64,000 nt of DNA from Vigna angularis (lineage: Eukaryota > Streptophyta > Magnoliopsida > Fabales > Fabaceae). The stretch spans positions 25,936,131 to 26,000,130 of the forward strand of contig NC_068971.1 in assembly GCF_016808095.1 (NCBI RefSeq), given 5' to 3'. The notes beneath the pieces are model-generated. The model searched no databases and had not been told where the DNA came from. It saw only the letters and a list, made by a program, of their open reading frames with translations. Shown here piece after piece: positions 25,690 to 37,690 of this stretch; position 1 is the stretch's first letter; every line of letters starts with the position of its first letter. The position numbers were made by a program, and so were the translations under genes.

Positions 25690-27150
25690 ATACTAAGAAC
25701 CAACGCTGACTTATTTGCATGGGTGGCCGCAGATATGCCGGGAATCCATCCAGGAGTCATGGCCCATAAATTGTCGATCTTCAGGGAGGCGCGCCCGGTT
25801 GCGCAGAAGAAACGACGATTTGGGGAAGAGAAACGAGAGGCCATCCAAGCAGAGGTCAGCATACTGATAAACGCCCAGTTTATCAGAGAAGTAACTTACA
25901 CCATGTGGTTGTCAAACGTGGTCATGGTCAAGAAGTCTAACGGCCAATGGAGAATGTGTGTAGACTTCACCGACCTCAACAAAGCATGCCCTAAGGATTC
26001 ATATCCCCTACCGAGCATTGATCGATTGGTAGATGGAGCTTCAGGACATACTGTGCTCAGCTTTCTCGATGCGTACTCGGGGTATAACCAAATCCCCATG
26101 TACGAGCCCGATCAGAATAAAACAGCCTTCATTACCGAACGCGCCAATTACTGTTATGAAGTGATGCCGTTCGGCCTGAAGAATGCAGGCGCCACCTACC
26201 AACGCCTCATGGACAAAGTTTTCCACCACCAAATCGGCAGATGCATGGATGTCTATGTAGACGACATGGTCATCCGAAGCCAATCGGTGGAGCAACATCT
26301 CAAGGATTTGGCAAAAGTGTTCCTCCAAATCCGGCGGTACAACATGCGACTTAACCCCTCTAAATGTACCTTCGGAGTCTCGGCTGGTAAGTTCTTGGGG
26401 TTCATGCTAACATGCAGGGGCATCGAGGCCAACCCAGACAAATGTAAAGTCGTGCTCAAAATGCAGAGCCCAAAAACCCTGAAAGAGATACAACGTCTGG
26501 TCGGCCGACTCACAATATTATCCCGTTTCATTCCGAAACTAGCCAAACACATCAGGCCCATCCTGAAGAACATGAAGAAGGGCACCACCCAACACTGGGA
26601 CGATGATTGTGAAACCGCCTTCGATGCTGTCAAACATATTCTCACCAGCCCTCCGATCATGGCGAGACCGGTAGCCGGGTCTGACTTACAATTGTACATC
26701 GCAGCGTCCCATCACGCTGTAAGTGCTGCTTTGGTACAGGAGACCCCCGTCCTTAAGCTGATATATTTTGTTAGCCGCACGCTGCAGAGAGCGGAAGAAC
26801 GGTACTCTCAAATCGAGAAGGTAGCATTGGCCTTGCTCACGGCATCACGCCGACTTCGACCGTATTTCCAGAGTCATCAGGTGGTTGTTCGCACTAATCA
26901 CCCGATCACCAAGATCCTACGAAAACCCGACCTGGCAGGGAGGATGGTCTCATGGTCAGTGGAACTTTCTGAGTTTGGACTCCGTTATGAACCTCGGGGG
27001 TCCATTAAGGATCAGCACCTGGCAGACTTTGTAGCCGAGCTGACACCCACACTTGACAGCTCAGAACCGAGGTGGCTCCTTAACGTGGACGGATCCTCAG
27101 ACAAAAGGGGGGGGGAGCTGGCATTGTTCTGGAAGGACCAAATGGTCTAA
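25690..27150 (+). pseudogene. pol: Tat-like reverse transcriptase and RNase H
   Basis: Long open stretch with all main RT blocks: CVDFTDLNKACPKDSYPLP (about 25957-26013), LDAYSGYNQIPM, MPFGLKNAGATYQ, and the catalytic YVDDMVI (about 26254). RNase H follows with the family's SAALVQE, IYFVSRTLQ and ILRKPDL blocks (about 26720-26930). The frame runs into the start of the second RNase H (WLLNVDGSS, about 27073) and is then lost in a run of nine G (27107-27115). The encoded enzyme would copy element RNA into DNA. Active-site residues remain, but separation from integrase and the upstream stops make the copy non-autonomous at best. Confidence 0.9.
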
Positions 27151-28463
27151 TCGTGGAGCAAGCCATCACATTCCGGTTCCCAGCCAGCAACAACCAAGCG
27201 GAGTATGAAGCTTTGATTGCTGGTCTAGCCCTAGCTAAAGAACTAACGGTCGCTCGATTAGAGTGCAGGATGGATTCACAATTGGTGGTCGGCCATATGA
27301 ACGGAACATATCAGGTTAAAGATAATCAATTGCTATGCTACTTCCACAAAGCTAGCACCCTTCTCCAAGATTTTGTCGAGGTCAGCATTATCCATGTGCC
27401 CAGGGAGCAAAATGCAAGGGCAGATCTCCTGTCTAAATTAACTCACTCCAAGGAGAGGGCACAATTGTCTTCAATCATCAAGATGACACTCGACCACCCA
27501 GTCGTGGAAGCTTTCGTCACCGATGTTCCGACACAGGAGACGGATTGGAGACAGAACATACAGGATTTGATGATGAAGCAGGAGCGAGGGGAAAAGGTCA
27601 CCGCAAGTGACTCCAAACGCATCGCACATTTTCTATACATAGGCGACGACCTATATAGACGCGGCCACAACACACCCTTGTTGAAGTGCATATCGGCGGA
27701 TGAGGCTGACTACGTCCTACGCGAGCTCCACACCGGGATCTGCGGTTTCCATTCGGGCAAATGCACGCTCAGAGCGCGCGTACTTCGCGTAGGATATTAC
27801 TGGCCAACAATCGATCGAGATTACGAGATATTTGTCAAGAAATGTCTCTCATGCCAAGCACACGGTCATGATTTCCACGTCCTTCTTGAAGAATTGCATG
27901 GCATCATCTCCCCGTGGCTGTTCGCCCAATGGGGAATTGACATTGTCGGACCATTACCGGTCGTAAAAGCTCAGAACAAATTCCTCCTAGTGGCGGTCGA
28001 CTACTTCACCAAATGGATAGAGGCTGAACCACTGTCCATAATCAGCGCCCAGCGAGTACAGAAGTTCATCTGGCACTTGATATGCCGATTCGGTCTCCCA
28101 CAAAAGATCATCACCGACAACGGCAGACAGTTCATTGAGAAAAAATTGGAGGAATTCATCATCATCCTGGGGATCAAACATGTGACCAGCTCAGTAGAAC
28201 ATCCACAAACTAACGGACAAGCCGAAGCCGCGAACAAAGCCCTGCTCACAGAATTGAAAAAGCGACTTGGCGAGACTAAAGGTTTATGGGTGGAAGAACT
28301 ACCCGAAGTCCTATGGGCGTACAGATGCACCCCGCACGGATCCACCAGGGACACTCCATTCAATTTGACATACGGCACCGATGCCATGCTCCCAGTCGAG
28401 GTCGGAGAGCCATCACTAAGACGCAACATCACCAATATGACCCTTAATGATGAACAATTGTAG
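27151..28463 (+). pseudogene. Tat-like second RNase H and integrase
   Basis: The first part continues the additional RNase H (NNQAEYEALIAGLALAKEL, then DSQLVVGHMNG and IIHVPREQNARADLLSK). Integrase follows with an H-H-C-C zinc-binding N-terminus (HTGICGFHSG then CLSCQAHG, about 27729-27865). The catalytic core has Asp in WGIDIVGPLP (about 27940), Asp in IITDNGRQF (about 28112) and Glu in NGQAEAANKA (about 28220), the D,D-35-E arrangement. It is one frame off the RT open frame because of a length change in the G run. Integrase would insert the DNA copy; this copy could do so only if both parts were joined in one frame. Confidence 0.9.
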
Positions 28464-28768
28464 ATGAATCTCGACACCTTGCCAGAGCGTCGAGAAGTCG
28501 CCACCGTTCGAAGCTCAAAAAAGAATGCTCTCCCGCCGTTATAACACTAAGGTCAAGCCCTGAGCGTTCAAAAATGGCGATCTTATGTGGCAGAAACGGG
28601 GAGAAGCCAGAAAGAATCGAGCACACGGAAAGTTAGTGGCCAACTAGGAGGGACCGTTTCGCATCGTTGAGGACCTGATGAATGGGGCATACCGCCTCCA
28701 GCTCCTCAATGGACAAATCATCCCCAATACGTGGAATGCTACTCACCTCAAATATTACTTCAGTTGAA
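28464..28768 (+). pseudogene. Integrase C-terminal tail, broken
   Basis: After the TAG at 28461 similarity to the usual integrase tail continues in pieces: LDTLPERREVA, then in other frames the KVKPRAF, ANWEGPF-like and NGAYRLQLL blocks, ending TWNATHLKYYFS before a stop near 28768. Stops and shifts divide it. It marks the last recognisable element sequence before the AT-rich flank. Confidence 0.75.
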
Positions 28769-28770
28769 GT

Positions 28771-31700
28771 TTATTATTTTTTCTGTTCATGACACATTAT
28801 CTTTCTCAATTACAATAAAACATATCTTTTATATTCTTCATTTATTGTGTATATGAATTTTATGAAAATCATGCATATCATTTTTTTAAATATATGAAAG
28901 TTATATTATAATTTAATATAAAATTTTAGTTATAAAATATAAACACTTAACATATTCGAGGACGGAACACAATGTTTTTAAAATAATTTGAGACGAAAGA
29001 CCTGTTTAATCCTTAGAAATACAAAGACTACACTCATAAGTGAAAAATTAAAGCAAAATTAAGCTGCATTTTATGTTTTACATTTACAGCACTTTAAAAA
29101 AGTTAATGAAAAATAACTCATAAAATCAATAGTAAATTATTTAAATGTTCTTACTAGTACAGTAATCTTTAAATGAATTTTAGTTTTAGAATTATTATTT
29201 TAGGGTTTTGATAGAAGTGTAGGAGGACCACTGAAGTATATTTTTGCTAAAACTTTTTTTTTCTGGCTGGAAAATGTTGTTAAATCTGGAACAATAGAAA
29301 AAGGAGGAAGAGAGAGAAAAAGAGTCGGACCCGTTCAAAGGCTGATTATAACGTGCTTAGTTGGGCCACAAATATATATAGTTGCAAGTTCTTAATTTTC
29401 ATATTTAAGTAAATTTTTTGCTAAATAAAAGAAATAACGAATTTATAAAAAATTTTTCTAAAAGCAATTTGATTAGTTTAAATTTAAAAATATAGGTAGA
29501 AATTGATTAAAAAAGTATTGGGAGGAAGTTTCTGAAAATAAAAGAGAATTACTAGGAAAGAAAATAATGAAAATGGCATTGCCGGGTAACTTGAGCCAAT
29601 CCTGTTGCCTGCTTCGAAGCAGACATGGAAAAGGACGGGTGCTAACGATGACTGACTTCTCGTAACGTCTCCGTTAACTTGACGTTCCGTTACGGCAACC
29701 TCACACTTTTCAATGCGCCCTACCCAACTTGTTATTATTACTGCTAGCACCACTGTAGCCCGGACTCCCCATTTATTCTGCCTACCATTTCATCTGTCAA
29801 AGGTTTTAATATACATAAATTCTCACTAATTTATTGCAACTAAATAAAAAATAATAATATGCAACATATAATATAATTCTTATTTTTATTTCTAAATGCA
29901 GAAGTTCCAACAAATATACATAATTTATAATTTATAATATGTAGTTGTATAATTAACTTTTTTCTTATAATACAATTTTCATTTTCATTTTTTATTTGTT
30001 AGGTTCTTATATTTAAAAATATATTAATTTAGTTTTTCTTTAACGATGTCTTTTGGTATGACAATTGTGATAACCTTTTCAAATGTTAATATAAAAAAAA
30101 TTCATTTAACGTGGTTTATCATTTATTACGTCAATTAATGAAAATAATTACATTGAAAACCAAAATTACATTAAGGATAAAACATAATTAACCATTAAAA
30201 TTATAAATTAAAGTATTAAGCACAAAACATTATACATAATAGTAACACATTAAAAAAATATAGTTGTAAGAGAATTTACACATTTTTAATCTATGCAAAA
30301 TATGAGTTGTGCGACATGAGCCAAGTTCGGATTTTTGTTGTTGAATTTTTATGTAAAATATATTTAAATTGATATATTCATTTTTAGTATATTTTAAAAT
30401 ATTAATTTAGTATATATTAAAAACTAAACTGACGAACAATATTAAAACTTAATAAAGAATCTAAATTCAGATGAGTCACTTAATTTAAATTTTCAATCTA
30501 TTCTTACAATTTTTATTATAGGCAAGTTTATTTTTTAAAAAATTAACCTCGTTAATAAAAAAGTTAAGATATCTATATAAATTAATTATATTCCCTATTC
30601 ATGAAGTTACCTCTTAAGATTATACTGATTACTGAATTAGTCAAAACATACTTTAAGGTTGAATGGTATGTATTAATAAAATAATACAAGAAATAACGTT
30701 AGATAAATATAATATCATAATTTAACAACACTAAAACCTAAACATATTCTATTTTATAACATTTTAACATTAAAGGAATACATAAAAATTCTCTCTCTCT
30801 TTCTCTCAACATGTATACATACCATAAAATTATATTTATGTTTTAACCAAATAGGATAGCATTATTTAGCAAGAACACATTTTGATTTAGAATTGAAAAA
30901 AAAAATACTTTACATTTTATTTTTTTAAGGAAAAAATAACATTGGATTAAGAATTTTTTATTTAAAAATATAATTTTCTAAACAGAAAAAAAAAACTTAT
31001 TTCTGTTGACTTGTGTGAGTCAATTTTCTTTACGTATTTACTAATTTTTAGATTTATTCTTTTTATTCAAACATACCAAACACTATATTAAGACATCAAT
31101 TTTTCAAGCCGACTGCTTTGGTTTTTAAAACAGAAATAAATCCTTTTTAAAACATTAAATTGTTTTTTGTTCTTTTCGAGCTTGCCTTCCTTAATTGTTT
31201 TAAAATTATTAAGCCAACATTATTTTTATATTTTCACCAGTCCATGTGGTAGAAGGAATAATGTTAGATTTATGAGGATATAAAGTTCAAAAAGTAAGCT
31301 TCTCCTGTTTCATTTACGATTAGAAAAATATATAATATTCACACAAAATAACGTTATCCAACAATAATGTTTTCTAATAATATTTCCCATGGAAACATGT
31401 TATATTCTAACTTTCCCGAGTTAAAATAAAAATCCTATTAAAAAATCTTACTTATTTCATTAATAAATTAAATATATTATAAAAATAACATTATTTCAAG
31501 AAAATATTTGCAAATATTTCTTAGGGTATTTCTTTTTTATCAATCAAATGAAATTTAATAATTTCCAGTAATCACAATTAGTTTATGATTTCCAGAATCA
31601 AGATTTTAATACATTAAAAAAAATATTTTTTCCAAACTAAGTACTTTAGAACTATTATAGCCTATATCCTATAATGAACTGTTGAAAAAGTATTTGTGTA

Positions 31701-31780
31701 ATTTTACATGATTTTAAAAGCAATTAATGTAATTTATTCTCCAGTCTAATATAGCATGAGTGCGTATAGATTCTTACGCC
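28771..31780. other. AT-rich spacer with one GC-richer patch
   Basis: Mostly AT-rich and featureless. The patch 29570-29780 is richer in GC and in ACGT-core words (AACGTC, TGACGT, CGTAACG with CGTTACG), and TGGGCC occurs near 29372. These resemble promoter elements, but no exon follows on either strand. A CT tract lies near 30791-30806. Confidence 0.4.
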
Positions 31781-32390
31781 CTGTTTGGCAAGTATAAAAT
31801 TTTAGGTAAATTAATGGTGAGTTTTAAGGTAAGAGACCCCACTTTTGCTCTTATTACTGTGCAGTTCCATTAAGACTCTGTTTGGATCGGCATATATGGT
31901 GAGTTTTAGGAGAAGATTAACTTAACAAATCTTCAATCATGTACCAAAAAATGGGTATTTTGAAATGTTATTTATATAATTGATAAAAAAAAGTTTTAAA
32001 TTCGATTATGAATGTTTTATTTTTTATTATATTAATAACAATAATAAATACAAGTTAATATTAAAATAATAAATAAATTGTTTGATTGATACTCTTTTTC
32101 AATATATCTGAAATTTCACTTTGTTTTTTCACACCTTCACTTTCACACTATATATCTAAACCAAGTATTAATTACTAATTACTAACTTGTCAATGCTGGA
32201 AATCTATTGTATGTACAAATTTATTCCAGACTTTTACTTTAATTTGCTGTTCAAATCCAATTACAATTAATTATAAATTGACTTTAGTAGGTTGGGTAGT
32301 TATAGAATCTAATTGTTTTATCTTTTATTAAATTAATTCTACTTTAAAAACCATTTCTTAATTTTTATTCTGCCAAACATGTTAACATTC
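31781..32390. mobile_element. Probable nested MITEs with TGTTTGG ends
   Basis: CCTGTTTGGCAAGTATAAAA (31781) faces TTTTATTCTGCCAAACATG (32370) in inverted orientation. Inside, ACTCTGTTTGGATCGG (31874) faces TATATCTAAACCAAGT (32152). This looks like one small inverted-repeat element inside another. No clean target duplications were found, so class and exact ends are unsettled. Confidence 0.45.
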
Positions 32391-33281
32391 ACTTAACTGT
32401 TATTTCTTTATTTATTTATTCTCAATTTGTTTGTTTATTTATTCACTTTTATCATGTTTATTTTTTATTCTCAATTCATATTTTTTTTCTGACAAAATAT
32501 TTTATTCCCTTTTATTCTCAAATATATGAGAATATGATGATGTAATATAAAAAGTCTTAAAATTAAAATTCTAAAACTTGAAGAAACTCGTGAATGTTAT
32601 GAGTATTTTTTAATTTCAATATATTATTTAAACTACAGAAATTAAAGTTGAAATAAAAATTATAATAATATGAATATTATTAAACTTTTGCATTGTGATG
32701 TAATGTCACATTATAATGTAAGATTCCTTTAAAATAAATAAGTAATTTTTAATAAAAATGTTTTTATAAGATTTTTTCACTGGATGTTGGTAATAGTTAG
32801 AAACAGTGTCCACAGGTGCTACGCCACAACACAAGGCTAAGGATTATGACAGGGTCTTATTATAAAATGGTCACACCTTCCAACGGAGTAGTTATGTGGT
32901 AGCATTCCGAGGAACGCCGTTTCCTTACAGAAAGAGATACGGAGTGTATATACACATATAGATATATAGAGAGAGAAAGAGAAAGAAAGACAGAGCTGTC
33001 TGTAACGGTAGCAGGAGGTAGCATAGCAGACACGATTCCAAAAGCTGCTTCCTCTCATAAATTCCCTGTCAACGCATAATCATTCGCTTCAGTTATCATC
33101 TGTGACACCATCACACGGTGATCATCATCACTACTGCTACTACTTTGCTTTCCACACCCTTATGACAATCATGAATGATGTCACGGATTTAGATTAGTTC
33201 ATCCAAGTAACATCTCTCAACTGAAAATCAAAACCACCACCAAACAGCAATATCAGCAGTTTTTGGTTTCAGCTTTAAACG
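32391..33281. other. Upstream region of the ARF gene
   Basis: AT-rich up to about 32800, then less so. A GA-rich tract (32966-32995) and TATA-like words (TATATACACATATAGATATA near 32947) lie about 290-330 bases before the ATG. A GA-rich leader is common in plant auxin response factor genes. I cannot place the transcription start or exclude a leader intron. Confidence 0.5.
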
Positions 33282-36200
33282 ATGTCGTTGCACCGTGGTG
33301 AAGGAGATGAGCTCTACGAGCAGCTGTGGAAGGCGTGTGCAGGACCCCATGTGGAAATTCCTCGTGCAGGCCAAAGGGTCTTCTACTTCCCTCAGGGACA
33401 CATGGAACAGGTTGGTTTTTAGTTACTTAAGGAAAAATCTATGTTTTTTTATCTGGGGTCGTAGGTTGTCTCAGAATGTTGGTGGTGGTGTTGTTGGATG
33501 CATGTTTGTTTGGTTGAGGCTTTTCTTTTTCTTTCTAATTTTGTTTAACTGCTTTTTAACTTTATATGCTTTTGCGGCTGTAGTTAGAAGTATCAACAAA
33601 TCAGGAACTAAATCAAAGGATTCCACTGTTCAAACTTCCCTCCGAGATCCTTTGTCGTGTCGTCAACGTCCATTTATTGGTAATTTTCTTTCTGATCTAA
33701 ATTTCTTTCGTTTTTCTTCACCCGTATTTTTCGAGGGAAAAGGAAAATAAAATGAAAAATCTTGTTTGGTTCTTAAAAAAAGGTCAAGTGTTCATCTTGG
33801 TTTTGTAGTTATCATGCAAAATTTGGTCTTGAGTTCTTTATTAATTAAGTGTTCTCCTTCTGATTCTATTTCCTATTTTAAATTTCCTTATTTCTATTTC
33901 ATAGATATCTTGTTTGGTTTCTGATAAAATGATTAGATTGGCTTGAATTATGTCATAAAAGGTTGGATGGAAAACTAAAAGTTGGCTTGATTTTGACATG
34001 TATAGGCCGAACCAGAAACAGATGAGGTTTATGCACAGATTACTCTGGTACCGGAAAATAATGTAAGGATGTAGCTACCCCTTATGATTCTCAAAAATTC
34101 ATGGTCAACCTTAGATTCTTTTCTCTATTATTTAGATTTCTAATGGAACAAATGTCTTAGCAAACTGAGCCTACAAGCCCTGATCCATGCCCTTCTGAAG
34201 TTCCAAGGCCAAGAGTTCACTCCTTCTGCAAGGTCTTAACCGCCTCTGATACAAGCACTCATGGTGGCTTTTCTGTCCTTCGGAAGCATGCCACTGAATG
34301 TCTTCCAGCATTGGTAATAGCACTATCTCTTTGGTTTAACTTTTTGTTGATTTTATTTAGTTCCATCACCAATTCTAGGTTGCCTTGTGATGTTTACAAA
34401 GACTATGTTCTAACCTTTTTCTTTTCATCTCAGGACATGTCGAAATCAACCCCAACTCAAGAATTGGTTGCTAAGGATCTTCATGGATATGAATGGCGCT
34501 TTAAGCATATATTTAGAGGTAAAAGATATGGAAAATTTTCATTTGGGTCTTGCTTTGTGGTTAGTAGTGGCCTAATGTTGCTGCCTTTAATCTATTTTCC
34601 TTTCCATCCAGGTCAACCGCGTAGACACTTGCTCACAACCGGATGGAGTACTTTTGTGACTTCCAAGAGATTAGTTGCTGGAGACACCTTTGTGTTTCTG
34701 AGGTACATACACACATACACACATTTGATTTGATGTTTTCCATTTTTCTTGATTTCCTTCGCATGGTTCAGAAGATAATCTTTAACTATAAAACCATACT
34801 TTTGTCACTTTGAATGTACAAGCTTTAGTTAAATAAGATTTTGTGTGTAGAGGGAGCAATGGAGAACTGCGAGTTGGAGTGAGGCGTCTTACTCCTGTTC
34901 AAAGCAGCATGCCATCATCTGTAATTTCTAGTCAGAGCATGCACCTAGGAGTTCTCGCAACTGCATCTCATGCTGTAGCAACTCAGACTCTTTTTGTTGT
35001 ATATTATAAGCCAAGGTAAAAATTCTAATTGTTGCAATATAAGTAGAAAGTAGAAAATCTAATGTATACTGTCGTTTGTTTGTTGCAAACATAACTAGAA
35101 AGACATACTATAATGTTACTATTATTGAGTCATCAAAGGAAGATTGTTGATGTGGAGATTTTGCTTGCGTAGGACAAGCCAGTTTATTGTAAGTGTGAAC
35201 AAGTATTTAGAGGCTATCAACCAAAAATGTAATGTTGGCATGAGATTGAAGATGAGGCTTGAAGGGGATGATTCTACTGAAACAGACAAAAGGTACCAAA
35301 ATTTACTGCTCCAGCTTGTGTGTTTGTGGTGTGACATTTTCATATAGATGTTCTAAACACGGTTTATCAGAATTTCGGGCACAATAATTGGAGTTGAGGA
35401 TATTTCCCCTCATTGGGTAAATTCAAAATGGCGATCACTCAAGGTATTGTGATCTTTTGTATTTGCAATTACTCACCATAGTTATTTCCTGTGGCTCTGT
35501 GGTATGAATCTATTCTTATCTTCTATTTCTAGGTTCAATGGGATGAAACTCCATCTTTTCCAAGACCTGATAGAGTTTCACCATGGGAGATAGAACCCAT
35601 TCTGGCTTCTGTACCTACAACAATGTCATCTCAACCTGTTGTTCTAAAGAATAAAAGGCCTCGACAAGCAACTGAAGTTCCAGATCTTGGTGAGGAATTA
35701 CCTCTTTCAATCCTTTCAAGTTCTAAATAAAGCATCAATTTCGTCCTTGAATTTGATATGACCAATCAACTTGGTTCGTAATTATGAATTAGAAAGTTTA
35801 ATTCGTAACTTTGATAACCCTGGTCGATTTAGTCTCTATGATTGGAATTATCAGTCAATTTAGTTCCCAACAAAGAGAATCTAGTCCTGAACTACAGCTT
35901 AACTCAGGAACTAAATTTGCCATTTCATAATATCAAGGACTAAACTGACTAGTGGTTTGAATTTAAAAGACTAAGTTGCTGTTTTTCATAATATATCAAG
36001 GACCAAAGTTCCAGGTGGTGCTAATTTCAGGGTCGAAATTGATGTTTCACTCCCAAGTCTTGTATTGATCAATCTTTCTTGACACTGGTATTTCACTTTC
36101 GAAGGAGACACACCATTAATTGCTCCTACTTTCTGGGATCCTGGTCTGACACAGTCAGATATTACACAACTTGGTGTTATTACCGAAAGCAAAAGGAGTG

Positions 36201-37690
36201 AAAGTACTGCTCACATGTGGCATCATAACAATAACAGCAGCAGCAATATATCAATGAATCAGAGAAAAGCAAGTTGGCTGTCTTCTCCTTCTCATTTATA
36301 TCTTGACACAAGTGATGATAGCAAGAGTATATCAGCTTCTCCTATTTCAAAAATTCACTCGGAAAGATTGAACAATGACCATTGCCTTGACCAGGTTGAT
36401 AAGGAGATCAGCAATGTAGAGCCTGCAACAGGCTGCAGATTGTTTGGGATTGACCTTATTGATCATACAAGGAGCAACTCTCTTTCTGTAGATAATGCAT
36501 CTGCAGTCACATCTGAGGGCAGAACTGATGCAAACCATGAGTCTGATATCTCAAAGGCTTCTAAAGAATGGAAACAAGAACAGCTACAAGTATCGCCAAA
36601 AGAGACTCAAAACAAGCAAATTTGTAGCAGAAGTTGCACTAAGGTGGTTGACAAGTCGCATGTGTTGTTTATTTAGTGTTTTATAGTGTTGTATGAAAAA
36701 TTACTGACGTAAGCCTTTTTGTTGGGTTCCAATGCCAAAAAAAGGTTCAAATGCAGGGGGTTGCAGTGGGTCGTGCTGTGGACTTGACCACATTGGATGG
36801 ATATGAACAACTTGTAGATGAATTGGAGAAGATGTTCGACATAAAGGGACAGCTTCAACACAGGAACAAGTGGGAAATTGTCTTCACTGATGATGAAGGG
36901 GATATGATGCTTGTTGGTGATGATCCGTGGCCGTGAGTATCTCTTTATACACAGTAATAAATAGTGCTGAGAATAGGTAATGCAGAAAATGAACAAAATA
37001 AGAAAATCATATATAAAAAAGTTGAGGGTGTAGAAGTTATTAAGAAATATGCACTTAACCGTTAAGTTTTAGAACTTAATAGGAACATGCATACATCCTT
37101 GTGAGTAAAAGAGAAGAATATACGAGAGAGAAGTATCAGAGATACTGGAGACGAATGGCTATTAATGAGGAAAAATGATCTGTGTTAACAACACACACTA
37201 TAAAATATTCCTTCTGACACTAATATAAATTCAGAAAGAGGCTCTTTAAATAAAGTGACCTACAAAATTGCAGTTTCCAACACATTTCCATTTATACCAA
37301 AGAACATGTTGAAAAAGGTGTTAGAGAAATATGGATGAGTTTTAGTTAGAATAGTGAAGAGATAAAGTGTAATAACAAATCTTTTTAAGATAAACTTTTA
37401 ATTGACTTTGATACTTAGTAAACTTGATTCAATCTCACATGTTGTATCTTTAGTCAATGTCCAAGAATAGTAACCAATTATTCATGCAACAACTTCTTTC
37501 TTACCGTTAATATAAATATCAAGTATGATGATTGATATCATTGTTATGTTCTTGTAGTGAATTCTGTAACATGGTGAGAAGAATCTTCATTTGCTCAAGC
37601 CAGGATGTGCACAAACTGAGCTCAGGGAGCAAACTACCTATCTCTTCAATGGAAGACTCTGTAATAAGCTCAGACACAGCTGAGACCTGA
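33282..37690 (+). CDS. ARF9-like: Auxin response factor, ARF9/11/18-like (clade B), 13 exons
   Basis: Exons inferred from GT-AG sites with phase kept throughout: 33282-33410, 33584-33679, 34006-34062, 34161-34313, 34434-34518, 34612-34702, 34851-35015, 35173-35292, 35371-35443, 35533-35689, 36105-36643, 36745-36932, 37558-37690; 661 aa. Nuclear transcription factor that binds auxin response elements. The N-terminal [12 protein letters not shown] leads to a B3 DNA-binding domain (about residues 114-216, with [18 protein letters not shown] and [18 protein letters not shown]). Next come the ARF domain (about 240-322), a Ser/Asn-rich middle region rather than the Gln-rich one of activators, and a C-terminal PB1 domain (about 556-640, GRAVDL and [19 protein letters not shown]) for pairing with Aux/IAA proteins. 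RLFG at residues 486-489 matches the co-repressor-binding motif of repressive ARFs. Which of ARF9, 11 or 18 is closest is not resolved. Intron 10 carries a MITE-like insertion. Confidence 0.95.
35729..36049. mobile_element. MITE-like insertion in ARF intron 10
   Basis: GCATCAATTTCGTCCTTGAA at the left (35732) is answered at the right by TTCAGGGTCGAAATTGATG (36026), an inverted pair with three or four mismatches. The interior is made of repeated words such as GGACTAAACTGACTAG and TTTAGTCTCTATGATTGG in both orientations, typical of non-autonomous Mutator-type repeats. It makes up most of the 415-base intron. No target duplication was resolved. Confidence 0.6.

Larger units (their letters stand above)
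22854..28770 (+). mobile_element. Decayed Tat-lineage Ty3/gypsy retrotransposon, 3' LTR missing
   Basis: The order is 5' LTR, primer site, gag, protease, RT, RNase H, a second RNase H, integrase. The second RNase H between the usual one and integrase marks the Tat (Ogre/Retand-like) lineage. The body is clearly more GC-rich than the flanks. Coding is broken by at least three frame changes and several in-frame stops. After the integrase tail ends at about 28768 the sequence becomes AT-rich flank, and I could find no second LTR or polypurine tract. The element was therefore truncated at its 3' side, so no target duplication can be tested. Confidence 0.9.

Noticed and set aside
28001..28504. Minus-strand 167-aa frame opposite integrase
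   Set aside because: Shadow frame in GC-richer coding DNA; the plus strand has the integrase motifs.
34311..34733. 140-aa plus-strand frame across ARF introns
   Set aside because: It merges exons 5 and 6 with intron sequence; splice sites explain the region better.
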